Assembly (NCBI GenBank): GCA_947649935.1
Contig: CANSTR010000017.1
Coordinates: forward strand, 1-35,796
Reading direction: 5' to 3'
From: an uncultured Clostridia bacterium
Lineage (GTDB): Bacteria; Bacillota; Clostridia; TANB77; CAG-508
Length of the DNA: 35,796 nucleotides
In this document: positions 1 through 7,787 of the stretch, in pieces
Numbering within the stretch: position 1 is the first letter of the stretch
How the letters are laid out: each line of letters starts with the position of its first letter
Position numbers and translations under genes: made by a program
Notes under the pieces: model-generated
What the model was told of the DNA's origin: nothing
Seen by the model: the letters and a program-made list of their open reading frames with translations, nothing else
Database searches by the model: none

Positions 1-37
1 TTTTTGTTACTCTGTTCATAACTATAAGTCTTTTGTA

Positions 38-63
38 CCCCCGGTATAACCGGGGTTTCTTCT
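38..63 (+). terminator. Intrinsic terminator of an upstream plus-strand gene outside the window
   Basis: A GC-rich stem, CCCCGGT / ACCGGGG (39-45 with 49-55), has a 3-nt loop and is followed by TTTCTTCTT. The T-rich side lies on the plus strand. It therefore probably ends a gene that lies left of the window and converges on hemW. No coding region is visible in 1-108. Confidence 0.7.
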
Positions 64-73
64 TAAATTAAAC

Positions 74-105
74 AAAAAACTTGGGTTGCAAAATCCAAGT
101 TTTTT
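74..105 (-). terminator. Terminator of the prmC-whiA-hemW operon
   Basis: The stem is ACTTGG (79-84) pairing with CCAAGT (95-100), flanked by A-runs and T-runs on both sides. On the minus strand the hairpin is followed by a run of T residues a few bases beyond the hemW stop codon. The symmetric tracts mean it could act in both directions. Confidence 0.75.
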
Positions 106-108
106 ATT

Positions 109-1236
109 TTACACAAATTCTTCAAACACAAGATTCGCAAAATCTAACCCCTTTTTAGTCAAACGAATTCTGTCCAAATCCACTTCAATCAAACCTTCCT
201 CCTCTAATTTACTAATCTCAAATCGGAAATAAAAAAGCGGATGAATATGAAATTTCTGCTCAAATTGTGAAATCGAAATTCCTTCTAACTTACGAAAACC
301 AAGCATCATATATTCTTTGGCTTGCGCTTCAAAATTCTGGGTTTCTTGCAATATTTGATTTTGGGCAAATTCGCCATTTTCTACATTTTCCAAATATTTT
401 GGTAAATTTTCTAGATTCGAAAATCGCTTTTTATCCACATACGAATGCGCACCAACGCCAAATCCAACATATTCCTCCTGCTCCCAGCACGACATATTAT
501 GTTTCGAACAAAATCCCTTTTTCGCAAAATTCGAAATCTCATAATGTTCGTACCCATTTTGCTCTAAAATTTTCTTTGTTTCCCAATACATTTTTCGTTC
601 CAAATCCTCTGGAAGCATTTCTAATTCTCCCTTTGCAACCAACTTTTCAAGCGGAGTCCCTTCCTCCAAAATCAACGAATAAATCGAAATATGTTCTGGC
701 TTCAGCTGAATCACTTTTTCCAAACTTTGCTCGACTTCTTCCAAAGTCTGTGTCGGCAAACCTAACATCAAATCCACATTAATATTACAAAATCCAACCT
801 CTCTCGCCTCTTCAAACGCTTTTTCAAAGTCTTCATATCGATGAATTCTGCCCAACATCTGAAGCAAACAATTTTGCGTTGCTTGCAAACCAATACTCAA
901 ACGATTGATACCGCTTTTTTGATAACCTTCTAGTTTCTCAAAATCCACCATTCCTGGATTAATTTCAATGGTCACTTCCGCCTCTTTTTCTATCGCAAAC
1001 TGCTCGTAAATCGCTTGCAAAATCTGCTGAATTTGCTGCACCTCCAAAACAGACGGCGTGCCTCCGCCAATATAAATCGTATTCACCTTTGCCTTTATTT
1101 TCGTATTTTTTATTTCTGCCAGCAACGCTTTCACATATTTTTCCTTTATATTGTTCTCACAATTGGCAAACGAAATAAAATCACAATACTGGCATTTTTT
1201 CTGGCAAAACGGGATATGTACATAAATTCCTGTCAT
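109..1236 (-). CDS. hemW: HemW-type radical SAM protein (coproporphyrinogen III oxidase-like)
   Basis: This 375-aa radical SAM protein carries the family's N-terminal CxxxCxxC cluster (Cys11, Cys15, Cys18 in HIPFCQKKCQYCDF) that binds [4Fe-4S] and SAM, followed by a GGGTPS motif. HemW proteins were long annotated as oxygen-independent coproporphyrinogen oxidases; characterised members bind heme and act as heme chaperones rather than as HemN. Length and the C-terminal winged-helix-like region match HemW. The start is fixed by a GGAGG seven bases upstream. The ATG overlaps the whiA stop as ATGA, which implies translational coupling. It is the last gene of the prmC-whiA-hemW operon. The exact in vivo role is not shown by sequence. 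Confidence 0.93.
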   Translation of the reverse strand: MTGIYVHIPFCQKKCQYCDFISFANCENNIKEKYVKALLAEIKNTKIKAKVNTIYIGGGTPSVLEVQQIQQILQAIYEQFAIEKEAEVTIEINPGMVDFEKLEGYQKSGINRLSIGLQATQNCLLQMLGRIHRYEDFEKAFEEAREVGFCNINVDLMLGLPTQTLEEVEQSLEKVIQLKPEHISIYSLILEEGTPLEKLVAKGELEMLPEDLERKMYWETKKILEQNGYEHYEISNFAKKGFCSKHNMSCWEQEEYVGFGVGAHSYVDKKRFSNLENLPKYLENVENGEFAQNQILQETQNFEAQAKEYMMLGFRKLEGISISQFEQKFHIHPLFYFRFEISKLEEEGLIEVDLDRIRLTKKGLDFANLVFEEFV

Positions 1237-2078
1237 CTTAGTTCCTCCGCAATTTCATGGATTTTTTTCAATTTTCGGTTCACCGCAGATTTGCCCAATT
1301 GAGGCTCGATTAATTGTCCCAAGTCCTTAAGGCTTAAATCTGGATTTTCGAGCCTCAAATTGGCAATATTTTGCAAATCCGCTGGCAATTGCTTAAACTT
1401 TCGCACTTTTTTAAGGAACTGAATATCGTCAATTTGCTTCAATGCAGCATCCACCGTTTTATTCAAATTCGCAGTTTCGCAATTTACGCGCCTATTGACG
1501 TTATTTTTCATTTCCTTCATCACACGCACATCCTCAAATCGAAGAACCGCTTTATTCGCACCAATCAGCGCCAAAAATCTCGAAATTTCCTCCCCCTCTT
1601 TTAAATACAATTGAAATTTATCATTCACTTTTATTTTCTTGAAATTGATTTGGTATGCCAAACACAAATCTTTCACAAATTCGCAGTTTTTTTCATCATT
1701 AAAAATCATTTCCAAATGATAATTTTTTTCTGGATTATTGACCGAACCAGCGCCCAAAAAAGCCCCTTTTATCACACTTTTTTGCAATTCACCAGCCAAG
1801 TTTTCATACCCTTGCACCAGTCTTTCCACATCTTTTGCCTGCATTTGCGTCAGATACGATTTTCCCTTTCTTTCTGGCTCATAGTCCACTTTTAAGTGAA
1901 ATAAAATTTTATAAAAATGCTCAATGTTAAATTCATTTTCTGTAACAAATTCAAAAATCGTTTCTTTTCGCACCATATTTCCACTCAAAAAATAGCCCAC
2001 AAATTCCGCACGTAAAATATCCGTATGAAATTGAGTAATTTTGCTTAAATTTTCCTTCACTTCAGATGAAAATGACAT
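1233..2078 (-). CDS. whiA: WhiA, DNA-binding protein
   Basis: This 281-aa protein has the WhiA arrangement: an N-terminal LAGLIDADG-homing-endonuclease-like fold without nuclease activity, and a C-terminal helix-turn-helix (near DLQNIANLRLENPDLSLKDL). WhiA controls sporulation genes in actinobacteria. In Bacillota it binds DNA and influences cell division and chromosome segregation. The start is set at the ATG of MSFSSEVKENL because GGAGG lies eight bases upstream; a longer frame reaching 2165 would overlap prmC. It begins one base after the prmC stop and ends in an ATGA overlap with hemW, so the three genes are tightly co-transcribed. The usual rapZ (yvcJ)/yvcK neighbours are absent here. 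Confidence 0.93.
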   Translation of the reverse strand: MSFSSEVKENLSKITQFHTDILRAEFVGYFLSGNMVRKETIFEFVTENEFNIEHFYKILFHLKVDYEPERKGKSYLTQMQAKDVERLVQGYENLAGELQKSVIKGAFLGAGSVNNPEKNYHLEMIFNDEKNCEFVKDLCLAYQINFKKIKVNDKFQLYLKEGEEISRFLALIGANKAVLRFEDVRVMKEMKNNVNRRVNCETANLNKTVDAALKQIDDIQFLKKVRKFKQLPADLQNIANLRLENPDLSLKDLGQLIEPQLGKSAVNRKLKKIHEIAEELR

Positions 2079-2079
2079 G

Positions 2080-2916
2080 CTATTTCCTCCATTTTCCAAC
2101 GATAACACGGTCATGATTTGCGAAGTCTTTTTTGCAGTACACCTCACAAAATCCAAATTTCTCAAACAACTTCATCACTTCTCGCTTTTGATTAAATCCG
2201 ATTTCAACCGCCAAAATCCCCTCATTTTGCAAATAGCTACGTGCTTTGTCGACTAAAATTCGATAAAAATCAAGCCCATCTTCCCCGCCGTCCAACGCAA
2301 TTATCGGCTCGTTCTTGACTTCTTGTGGCAAACTTTTAATGGTTTCTGTTTCAATATACGGCGGATTTGAAACAATCACATCAAAGTTTCCCGTCACCTT
2401 TTCAAACATATCGGACTGTAAAATTTCAATTTTTACTTCATTTTGAATGGCATTTTTTCGCACAATTTTTAATGCTTTTTCGCTTATGTCAACTGCTGTC
2501 ATTTCGCAATTGGCCTGTTTCGCAATCGCAATGGCAATCGCCCCACTGCCTGTGCACATGTCCAAAATTTTTGTCTTTCGATTGATTTTGCGAACATAAT
2601 CCATCACTTCTTCCACCAAAATTTCGGTATCTGGTTGCGGAATGAGCACATTAGAATCCACATAAAAATCCAGCCCATAAAAACATTGCTGATTAGTTAT
2701 GTATTGAATCGGCTCACCTTGAGTCAATCGCTGAATCAATTGTCCAAATTTCTGCTCATTTTCCATAGCTACCTCTTCCTCCAAATGCAAACTCAAGCAA
2801 CTTTTCGGAATTTGCAACACATGCTCCAAAAGCATTCTCGCCTTCAAAATGGCATCTTCCACTTTTTTGTGATTTAATTCGTTAATTCCTTTTTTTAATA
2901 AATTTTGAACTTTCAT
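2080..2916 (-). CDS. prmC: Peptide chain release factor N5-glutamine methyltransferase
   Basis: This is a 278-aa SAM-dependent methyltransferase. It has the PrmC helical N-terminal domain, a SAM-binding motif (DMCTGSGAIAIAIA, about residue 118 onward) and the diagnostic catalytic NPPY motif in VSNPPYIETE. PrmC methylates the GGQ glutamine of RF1 and RF2. It is commonly next to prfA, but no prfA is present here. It is the first gene of an operon with whiA and hemW. The ribosome-binding site is weak (AAGTGAAG upstream). A structured RNA with a strong promoter lies immediately upstream, so expression may depend on read-through of that element. Confidence 0.93.
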   Translation of the reverse strand: MKVQNLLKKGINELNHKKVEDAILKARMLLEHVLQIPKSCLSLHLEEEVAMENEQKFGQLIQRLTQGEPIQYITNQQCFYGLDFYVDSNVLIPQPDTEILVEEVMDYVRKINRKTKILDMCTGSGAIAIAIAKQANCEMTAVDISEKALKIVRKNAIQNEVKIEILQSDMFEKVTGNFDVIVSNPPYIETETIKSLPQEVKNEPIIALDGGEDGLDFYRILVDKARSYLQNEGILAVEIGFNQKREVMKLFEKFGFCEVYCKKDFANHDRVIVGKWRK

Positions 2917-2950
2917 GTTTATACTTCACTTATTTTCATTAAATTATTAA

Positions 2951-3094
2951 AGAGCCATGTTTCCACAGCTCTTTTTCCGTCGCTGGATATATGGTAGGCG
3001 TGGCATACTCCTACATCTCTCGGGTTTTCCCTGTCAATACCATCGGCGTGTGGTTGCCACGAAATTTACCACCTCACATATCCTCTCTTATTGT
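2951..3094 (-). ncRNA. Unidentified structured RNA or leader upstream of prmC
   Basis: Downstream of a strong minus-strand promoter lies about 140 nt of non-coding, GC-richer sequence that folds well. GGATAT (3083-3078) pairs with ATATCC (2990-2985) and continues as GUG-GGUG with CGCC-UAC, closing a multi-branch core. Inside are GUGG/CCAC, AGGGAAAACCC and GUAGG/CCUAC hairpins, and CGUGGCA can alternatively pair with UGCCACG. A separate 9-bp hairpin with a GAAA loop sits at 2951-2972, followed by UUUAAUAAUUU. I could not match it to TPP, SAM, FMN, lysine, c-di-GMP, c-di-AMP, T-box or SRP consensus features. It may be a riboswitch/leader of prmC or a free small RNA. Confidence 0.6.
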
Positions 3095-3100
3095 ACTTTT

Positions 3101-3129
3101 ATTATACCATATTTATTCATTTTTGTCTA
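3101..3129 (-). promoter_or_regulatory. Promoter of the structured RNA / prmC operon
   Basis: On the minus strand TAGACA (3129-3124) and TATAAT (3106-3101) are separated by exactly 17 bp. The -35 box lies inside the last codons of the nuclease-fold gene. Predicted transcription start is near 3094. Confidence 0.75.
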
Positions 3130-3502
3130 GTCTTTTCCATAAAATTTCTTTATTTCTTAAATACTGTTTATATTTATTTTCACTTATCTTAAAAAAAGTA
3201 ATAATAGAATTTTTATATTCTTCATTATCTTCACTTGTATGCAATCTTAGTATTAGTTGAAATCTTTTATCTTTTTCAACAATTTCTTTTAGAATAAATG
3301 TAGTATTCGGTTGTTTATCCCTGATAATATAGTCTGGATTTTCCACAATTTCTTTAAAATAACCAAAATATTCTTCATAATCATTAGGATGTCTTTCTTT
3401 TATATGTACGACTTGTTTCGATGTTAAAATTACCTCATCTGTTGTTATATCGTCTGTTATTGCTTTAAACTTTTCTCTATCTAATTTTCCAATAAATTGC
3501 AC
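3113..3502 (-). CDS. PBECR2-type nuclease-fold domain protein
   Basis: A small protein (129 aa from the proposed start) resembling the PBECR2 family, a barnase-EndoU-colicin/RelE-like fold found in phage and polymorphic-toxin contexts. The family-like stretch is VILTSKQVVHIKERHP, then ENPDYIIRDKQPNT, LILRLHTSED and NSIITFFKISENKYKQYL, with conserved H/R/T/S positions that could be catalytic. I choose the GTG at 3502 (VQFIGKL): a promoter lies just upstream and an A/G-rich site (AAAAGGTAAAAAGAG) precedes it. A TTG/ATG start at 3592/3580 would lie in the 6S RNA terminal stem and inside the promoter. It stands alone, without a visible immunity gene. Function is not established. Confidence 0.7.
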   Translation of the reverse strand: MQFIGKLDREKFKAITDDITTDEVILTSKQVVHIKERHPNDYEEYFGYFKEIVENPDYIIRDKQPNTTFILKEIVEKDKRFQLILRLHTSEDNEEYKNSIITFFKISENKYKQYLRNKEILWKRLDKNE

Positions 3503-3527
3503 GTCTCTTTTTACCTTTTTTATAATT

Positions 3528-3556
3528 ATTATATCACTTTTTATACTACTTGTCGA
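3528..3556 (-). promoter_or_regulatory. Promoter of the PBECR2-like gene
   Basis: On the minus strand TCGACA (3556-3551) and TATAAT (3533-3528) are 17 bp apart. The predicted start site is about 20 bases before the GTG at 3502. This supports the shorter reading frame and separates the gene from the 6S RNA transcript. Confidence 0.65.
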
Positions 3557-3590
3557 TACTTTACATGCAATTTTAATCATAAAATAATGC

Positions 3591-3805
3591 AAAAATACCC
3601 CACGTCTAGCCGTAAGTTGCTAAATTTTTATGGACCTGTACTCACACAGGTGGGTGCTCTCCTAAATACTCCTGGGTTTCTTGAAGGATTAATCGTCCAA
3701 GCATACACGCCATATTTAGAGTCGAACTCCCGTATCCAAAACTTGTAGGTTCTAAAAATTCAGTCTACACGCACTTCGCAGGGTGTTTTTATTCTTTTCA
3801 ATTTC
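3591..3805 (-). ncRNA. ssrS: 6S RNA
   Basis: Transcribed on the minus strand, about 210 nt. Its ends pair: ACCCUGCG near the 5' end with CGUGGGGU near the 3' end, forming the terminal stem. Inside is an upper arm with AAUAUGGCGUGUAUGCUUGGACG, comparable to E. coli 6S (AAUGUGGCGC...GAGCAUGCUCGGUCC), then AGGAGAGCACCC and the ACCUGU/ACAGGU hairpin on the 3' side. This is the closing stem, large central bubble and apical stem layout of 6S RNA. 6S RNA mimics an open promoter and sequesters housekeeping RNA polymerase holoenzyme. It is divergent from pflB. The 3' end is placed at GGGGUAUUUUU. No tmRNA landmarks (tag reading frame, CCA end) are present. Confidence 0.82.
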
Positions 3806-3812
3806 TAAATTT

Positions 3813-3841
3813 ATTATACCACATTTCTTAAACATTTGCAA
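3813..3841 (-). promoter_or_regulatory. Promoter of the 6S RNA
   Basis: On the minus strand TTGCAA (3841-3836) and a perfect TATAAT (3818-3813) are 17 bp apart, preceded by TGTGG. This places the RNA 5' end near 3805, where the terminal stem begins shortly afterwards. Confidence 0.8.
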
Positions 3842-3937
3842 TCAAAAAAATCGCAATTAAATAGGTTTAAGATTGTTTTTAAGCGTTTTTTCTTAGTTTT
3901 TGATAACTTTTCTCATTTTTTTATATCACTTTAAAAC

Positions 3938-3966
3938 TTGACAAAATTGAAAATTTTTTCTAGACT
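3938..3966 (+). promoter_or_regulatory. Promoter of pflB
   Basis: A perfect TTGACA (3938-3943) lies 17 bp before TAGACT (3961-3966), about 45 bp upstream of the pflB start. The stretch 3842-3937 is AT-rich and lies between the divergent 6S and pflB promoters. I see no clear operator in it. Confidence 0.6.
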
Positions 3967-4011
3967 AATAGAGGATTTTTAGGTAAAAATATTTTAAGGA
4001 GGAAAAATTTT

Positions 4012-6246
4012 ATGAAATTTGATGAGTGGAAACAATTCAACCAAGGCGATTGGACAAAAGAAATTAATGTAAGAAATTTTATTCAAACGAACTATACTCC
4101 CTATGAAGGCGATGCTTCTTTCCTTGCACCAGCAACAGAAAAGACATCCCAATTGTGGAATATAGTTCTTGATTTATATAAGAAAGAAAAAGAAAATGGT
4201 GGTGTGTTAGAAATTTCAAACGACATTGCCTCTACCATTACCAGCCACGACGCTGGCTATATCAACAAAGATTTGGAGCAAATCGTTGGTCTTCAAACAG
4301 AAAGACCGCTAAGACGTGCCATTATGCCAAATGGCGGTATTCGAATTGTGGAAAAATCTTGCGAAGCTTACAACCAAAAGGTATCTGACAAATTAGAAGA
4401 TATTTATCACAATTATCGTCGCACGCACAATGACGGCGTTTTCACAAGTTACACACCTGACATTCGTGCAGCTCGTAGTTCTCACCTAATCACAGGTTTG
4501 CCAGATGGTTACGGACGTGGTCGTATCATCGGCGATTACAGACGTGTAGCCCTTTACGGCGTTGACGCCTTAATTGCTCAGAAAAAAGACGAGTTTACCA
4601 ACTGCATATCTTCTGATTTCACAGAAGATATCATTCGCGAGCGCGAAGAAATTCACGACCAAATCGCTGCTTTAGAAGAATTAAAAATCATGGCACAAAA
4701 ATATGGTTTCGACATCTCGCGCCCTGCAGCAAACGCCAAAGAAGCCGTACAATGGCTATATTTCGCCTATCTTGGAACAACCAAACAACAAAACGGCGCT
4801 GCGATGAGTTTGGGACGTACTTCTACTTTCTTGGATATTTATTTTGAAAGAGATTTGAAAAACGGAACATTAACGGAAAGTGAAGCACAAGAAATTATGG
4901 ACCATTTCGTCATGAAATTACGTATGATTCGCTTTTTACGTACGCCTGAATACGACGAATTATTCAGTGGCGACCCAGTTTGGGTAACCGAAAGTATTGG
5001 TGGAATGGGCATTGATGGACGTACTTTAGTCACGAAAAATTCCTTCCGTGTTTTGCACACGCTAGAAACCATTGGCCCTGCTCCAGAACCAAATTTGACG
5101 GTACTTTGGTCTGTCAATTTGCCACAAGGTTTCAAAGATTATACCGCAAAATTATCGATTGACACCAGTTCTATCCAATACGAAAACGATGATTTAATGC
5201 GCGAATATTGGGGCGACGATTACGGAATTGCCTGCTGCGTCAGCGCGATGCGCATTGGAAAACAAATGCAATTTTTCGGCGCACGTGCCAACTTAGCCAA
5301 AACCTTATTATACGCCATCAACGGTGGACGTGACGAAAATTCTGGCAAACAAATCACCGACAAATTTGAGCCAGTCACTTCCGAATATTTAGACTATGAC
5401 GAAGTTTGGCAGAAGTTTGACCAAATGATGGATTGGGTTGCCAAAACGTATATCAAAGCTTTAAATATCATTCATTATATGCATGACAAATATTGCTACG
5501 AAAGCCTAGCTATGGCTTTGCACGATCGCGAAATTCTCCGCACCATGGCTTGTGGAATTGCTGGACTTTCAATTGTTGCAGACTCTTTTTCTGCTATGAA
5601 ATACGCCAAAGTCAAAGTCATTCGTGACGAAACTGGCTTAGCAGTTGATTATCAGGTCGAAGGTGATTTTCCAAAATACGGAAACGACGACGACCGCGTA
5701 GACGATATCGCTGTTGAAATTTCAAAACGTTTTATGAAAAAATTGCGTCAGCAAACAACGTATCGAAATTCAAAACCTACGATGTCCATTTTGACCATTA
5801 CTTCCAATGTTGTTTACGGAAAAGCAACTGGAAGCACACCTGACGGAAGACGTTCTGGCGAACCATTTGGTCCTGGTGCCAATCCAATTCACGGACGTGA
5901 TACCAATGGTGCGATTGCTGTATTAAATACGATTGCAAAATTGCCTTACAAATACGCAGAGGACGGAATTTCATACACGTTCGCCATCACGCCAAATACA
6001 CTTGGCAAAGAAGAACAAACGCGTGTCAACAATTTAGTTTCTTTGTTAGACGGCTATTTTGTGCAACACAGCCATCATGTTAACATCAATGTTTTCGACA
6101 GAAACTTGTTGGAAGATGCTATGGAACATCCTGAAAAATATCCGCAATTAACCATTCGTGTTTCTGGCTATGCGGTTAATTTCACCAAATTAACACGTGA
6201 ACAACAATTGGATGTGATTCATCGAACGATTCATGAAAGAATCTAA
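4012..6246 (+). CDS. pflB: Formate C-acetyltransferase (pyruvate formate-lyase)
   Basis: 744 aa. The enzyme converts pyruvate and CoA to acetyl-CoA and formate under anaerobic conditions through a glycyl radical. Both catalytic signatures are visible: adjacent thiyl cysteines Cys408-Cys409 in [11 protein letters not shown], and the C-terminal glycyl-radical loop RVSGYAVNF (Gly719). Length and motif spacing match true PflB rather than choline or glycerol lyases. The start follows TAAGGAGG nine bases upstream. The activating enzyme is encoded just downstream on the same strand. The pairing points to mixed-acid fermentation in an anaerobe. Confidence 0.97.
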   Translation: MKFDEWKQFNQGDWTKEINVRNFIQTNYTPYEGDASFLAPATEKTSQLWNIVLDLYKKEKENGGVLEISNDIASTITSHDAGYINKDLEQIVGLQTERPLRRAIMPNGGIRIVEKSCEAYNQKVSDKLEDIYHNYRRTHNDGVFTSYTPDIRAARSSHLITGLPDGYGRGRIIGDYRRVALYGVDALIAQKKDEFTNCISSDFTEDIIREREEIHDQIAALEELKIMAQKYGFDISRPAANAKEAVQWLYFAYLGTTKQQNGAAMSLGRTSTFLDIYFERDLKNGTLTESEAQEIMDHFVMKLRMIRFLRTPEYDELFSGDPVWVTESIGGMGIDGRTLVTKNSFRVLHTLETIGPAPEPNLTVLWSVNLPQGFKDYTAKLSIDTSSIQYENDDLMREYWGDDYGIACCVSAMRIGKQMQFFGARANLAKTLLYAINGGRDENSGKQITDKFEPVTSEYLDYDEVWQKFDQMMDWVAKTYIKALNIIHYMHDKYCYESLAMALHDREILRTMACGIAGLSIVADSFSAMKYAKVKVIRDETGLAVDYQVEGDFPKYGNDDDRVDDIAVEISKRFMKKLRQQTTYRNSKPTMSILTITSNVVYGKATGSTPDGRRSGEPFGPGANPIHGRDTNGAIAVLNTIAKLPYKYAEDGISYTFAITPNTLGKEEQTRVNNLVSLLDGYFVQHSHHVNINVFDRNLLEDAMEHPEKYPQLTIRVSGYAVNFTKLTREQQLDVIHRTIHERI

Positions 6247-6247
6247 C

Positions 6248-6315
6248 GTAGGGGCGTGCATTGCACGTCCTAAAAATATAGCACAGCACGGACGACCTAT
6301 GGTCGCCCCTACATT
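6248..6315 (+). repeat. GTAGGGG-edged double-hairpin repeat, copy 1
   Basis: Between pflB and pflA, the outer ends GTAGGGGCG and CGCCCCTAC are inverted. Each side forms its own hairpin: GGCGTGC-att-GCACG on the left and CGACC-tat-GGTCG on the right, separated by an A-rich spacer. A second copy of the same design with different stem sequence lies at 27559-27623. Such GTAGGGG hairpins look like a small dispersed repeat family. In the co-directional pfl pair it may attenuate or stabilise mRNA. Confidence 0.7.
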
Positions 6316-6331
6316 TAGAAAGGAAAAATTT

Positions 6332-7051
6332 ATGGAAAATTTAATTGGTCGCATTCATTCATTTGAAACCTTTGGTACTGTGGACGGTCCTGGCATTCGC
6401 TTTGTCGTATTTATGCAAGGTTGTCATTTAAAATGCAAATATTGCCACAATCGTGATACTTGGGATGTTAAAAATGGAAAAGAATATTCCGTAGAAGAAA
6501 TTTTTGAAAAGACCATACGTTTGAAACCATATATGAATACTTCACACGGTGGCGTCACGGTTTCTGGTGGTGAACCTCTTTTGCAAGTTCCTTTTGTTAC
6601 CGAACTTTTTCGAAAATTGCAAGAGCAACAAATTCATACAGCACTTGACACTTCTGGCAATTTACCAATTACACCAAATATTGAAAAACTTCTAAACGTC
6701 ACGGATTTAGTTTTGCTTGACATCAAACACATCGACAACGAAAAAGCAATCCATTTGACGGGTTTGCCCAATACCAATACATTAAATTTTGCCAAATATT
6801 TAAGTGAACATGGAATTCCTATGTGGATTAGACAAGTTCTCATTCCTGGTTTTACAAATGACGAGCAAGATTTACACAACTTAAAAAAATTCATCGACAC
6901 TTTAAAAACCGTCAAAAAAGTCGAACTTTTGCCTTATCATGATTTAGGCAAATACAAATGGAAAGAACTTGACCTAGATTATGAACTAGACCAAGTTTCT
7001 CCCCCAACACCTGAACAACTCGAAAAAGCCAAAAGCATTTTACAACTTTAA
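6332..7051 (+). CDS. pflA: Pyruvate formate-lyase activating enzyme
   Basis: 239 aa, radical SAM glycyl-radical activase. The cluster motif is Cys31-xxx-Cys35-xx-Cys38 (GCHLKCKYCHNRDTW), preceded by TVDGPGIRFVVFMQGC, the classical activase signature. SGGEPLLQ and the WIRQVLIPGFTND stretch complete the family pattern. It generates the glycyl radical on PflB. The start at MENLIGRIHSF is preceded by AGAAAGGA. An in-frame ATG at 6233 exists, but it only reads through the intergenic repeat and is rejected. Its last 12 bases overlap the end of the convergent membrane-protein gene. Confidence 0.96.
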   Translation: MENLIGRIHSFETFGTVDGPGIRFVVFMQGCHLKCKYCHNRDTWDVKNGKEYSVEEIFEKTIRLKPYMNTSHGGVTVSGGEPLLQVPFVTELFRKLQEQQIHTALDTSGNLPITPNIEKLLNVTDLVLLDIKHIDNEKAIHLTGLPNTNTLNFAKYLSEHGIPMWIRQVLIPGFTNDEQDLHNLKKFIDTLKTVKKVELLPYHDLGKYKWKELDLDYELDQVSPPTPEQLEKAKSILQL

Positions 7052-7777
7052 GCTTCGTTTGCCCTCTAATTTATTTTCGGAAATCGTTTTGTAAATTGTT
7101 TTTTTGCTGTTAAAAATTCCATAGAAAAATGCTGATAGGATTATCGTAAACACAACTCCCACACTTCCACAAATCGATATTCCTATCAATTCTTTTGTGA
7201 CCATTTTCGCATTTGTAAACAAAAGCGCCATTCCCACACATCCAAAAAAAATCAAATTCATGATTCCCAAAAGTTGCTTTGCACCAATTTTGATACCTTG
7301 CTGAAAAACTTTTTTCCAATAACTATCTTCTGTCTTATTTTTCGTATCCTCCAAATGCGTAATCATAAAATAAGCCATATAGAGGCAAATTCCAAAAGTA
7401 GCCATCCCAATCGCATGACAATTAAAACTCAAATTCAACTTTTTTACGCTATTCATAATACTCATCAAAATAACGCTAACGCCTACTCCGCCTGCCGTTC
7501 CCAACAAAACAGAAAGCAGTTTCGTATTAATCCCTATTTTATACAAGATGTACAGTCCATTGATGCCTGCTATAACTAACACGCAAATGGCATATCGGTT
7601 CATGGTTTTAGCATTTTGCGCTGTAGCTTCTGGCTCCACTGTAAAATTCAAATCCGCTGGGTCAATCTCGTCCAAAATCTCTGTTTCTGGAATGATATCG
7701 GCTTCTGTTGCATATACATTGAAACAAATTGTTATCATTAGTAGAAAAATAAGCAAACTTACCATTCGTTTTTTCAT
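7040..7777 (-). CDS. Multi-pass membrane protein of unknown function
   Basis: 245 aa. The N-terminus has a signal-peptide-like segment (MKKRMVSLLIFLLMITICF, then VYATEAD), followed by an acidic extracytoplasmic stretch (PETEILDEIDPADLNF) and about five hydrophobic segments near residues 63-80, 86-106, 120-140, 168-186 and 194-216. I do not recognise a family. A GGAGG precedes the start. It lies ten bases downstream of the preceding gene in the same operon, suggesting a role with the envelope proteins of this cluster. Confidence 0.75.
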   Translation of the reverse strand: MKKRMVSLLIFLLMITICFNVYATEADIIPETEILDEIDPADLNFTVEPEATAQNAKTMNRYAICVLVIAGINGLYILYKIGINTKLLSVLLGTAGGVGVSVILMSIMNSVKKLNLSFNCHAIGMATFGICLYMAYFMITHLEDTKNKTEDSYWKKVFQQGIKIGAKQLLGIMNLIFFGCVGMALLFTNAKMVTKELIGISICGSVGVVFTIILSAFFYGIFNSKKTIYKTISENKLEGKRSLKL

Positions 7778-7787
7778 TCCAATCCTC

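Noticed and set aside
3591..3805. tmRNA instead of 6S RNA (contains GGGAGUUCGACUC, recalling the tmRNA T arm)
   Set aside because: No tRNA-like acceptor end, no CCA and no tag frame; the terminal stem and long central bubble fit 6S RNA.
6233..6331. N-terminal extension of PflA in frame with its gene
   Set aside because: It only translates the GTAGGGG repeat; the ATG at 6332 has a proper ribosome-binding site and matches the family start.
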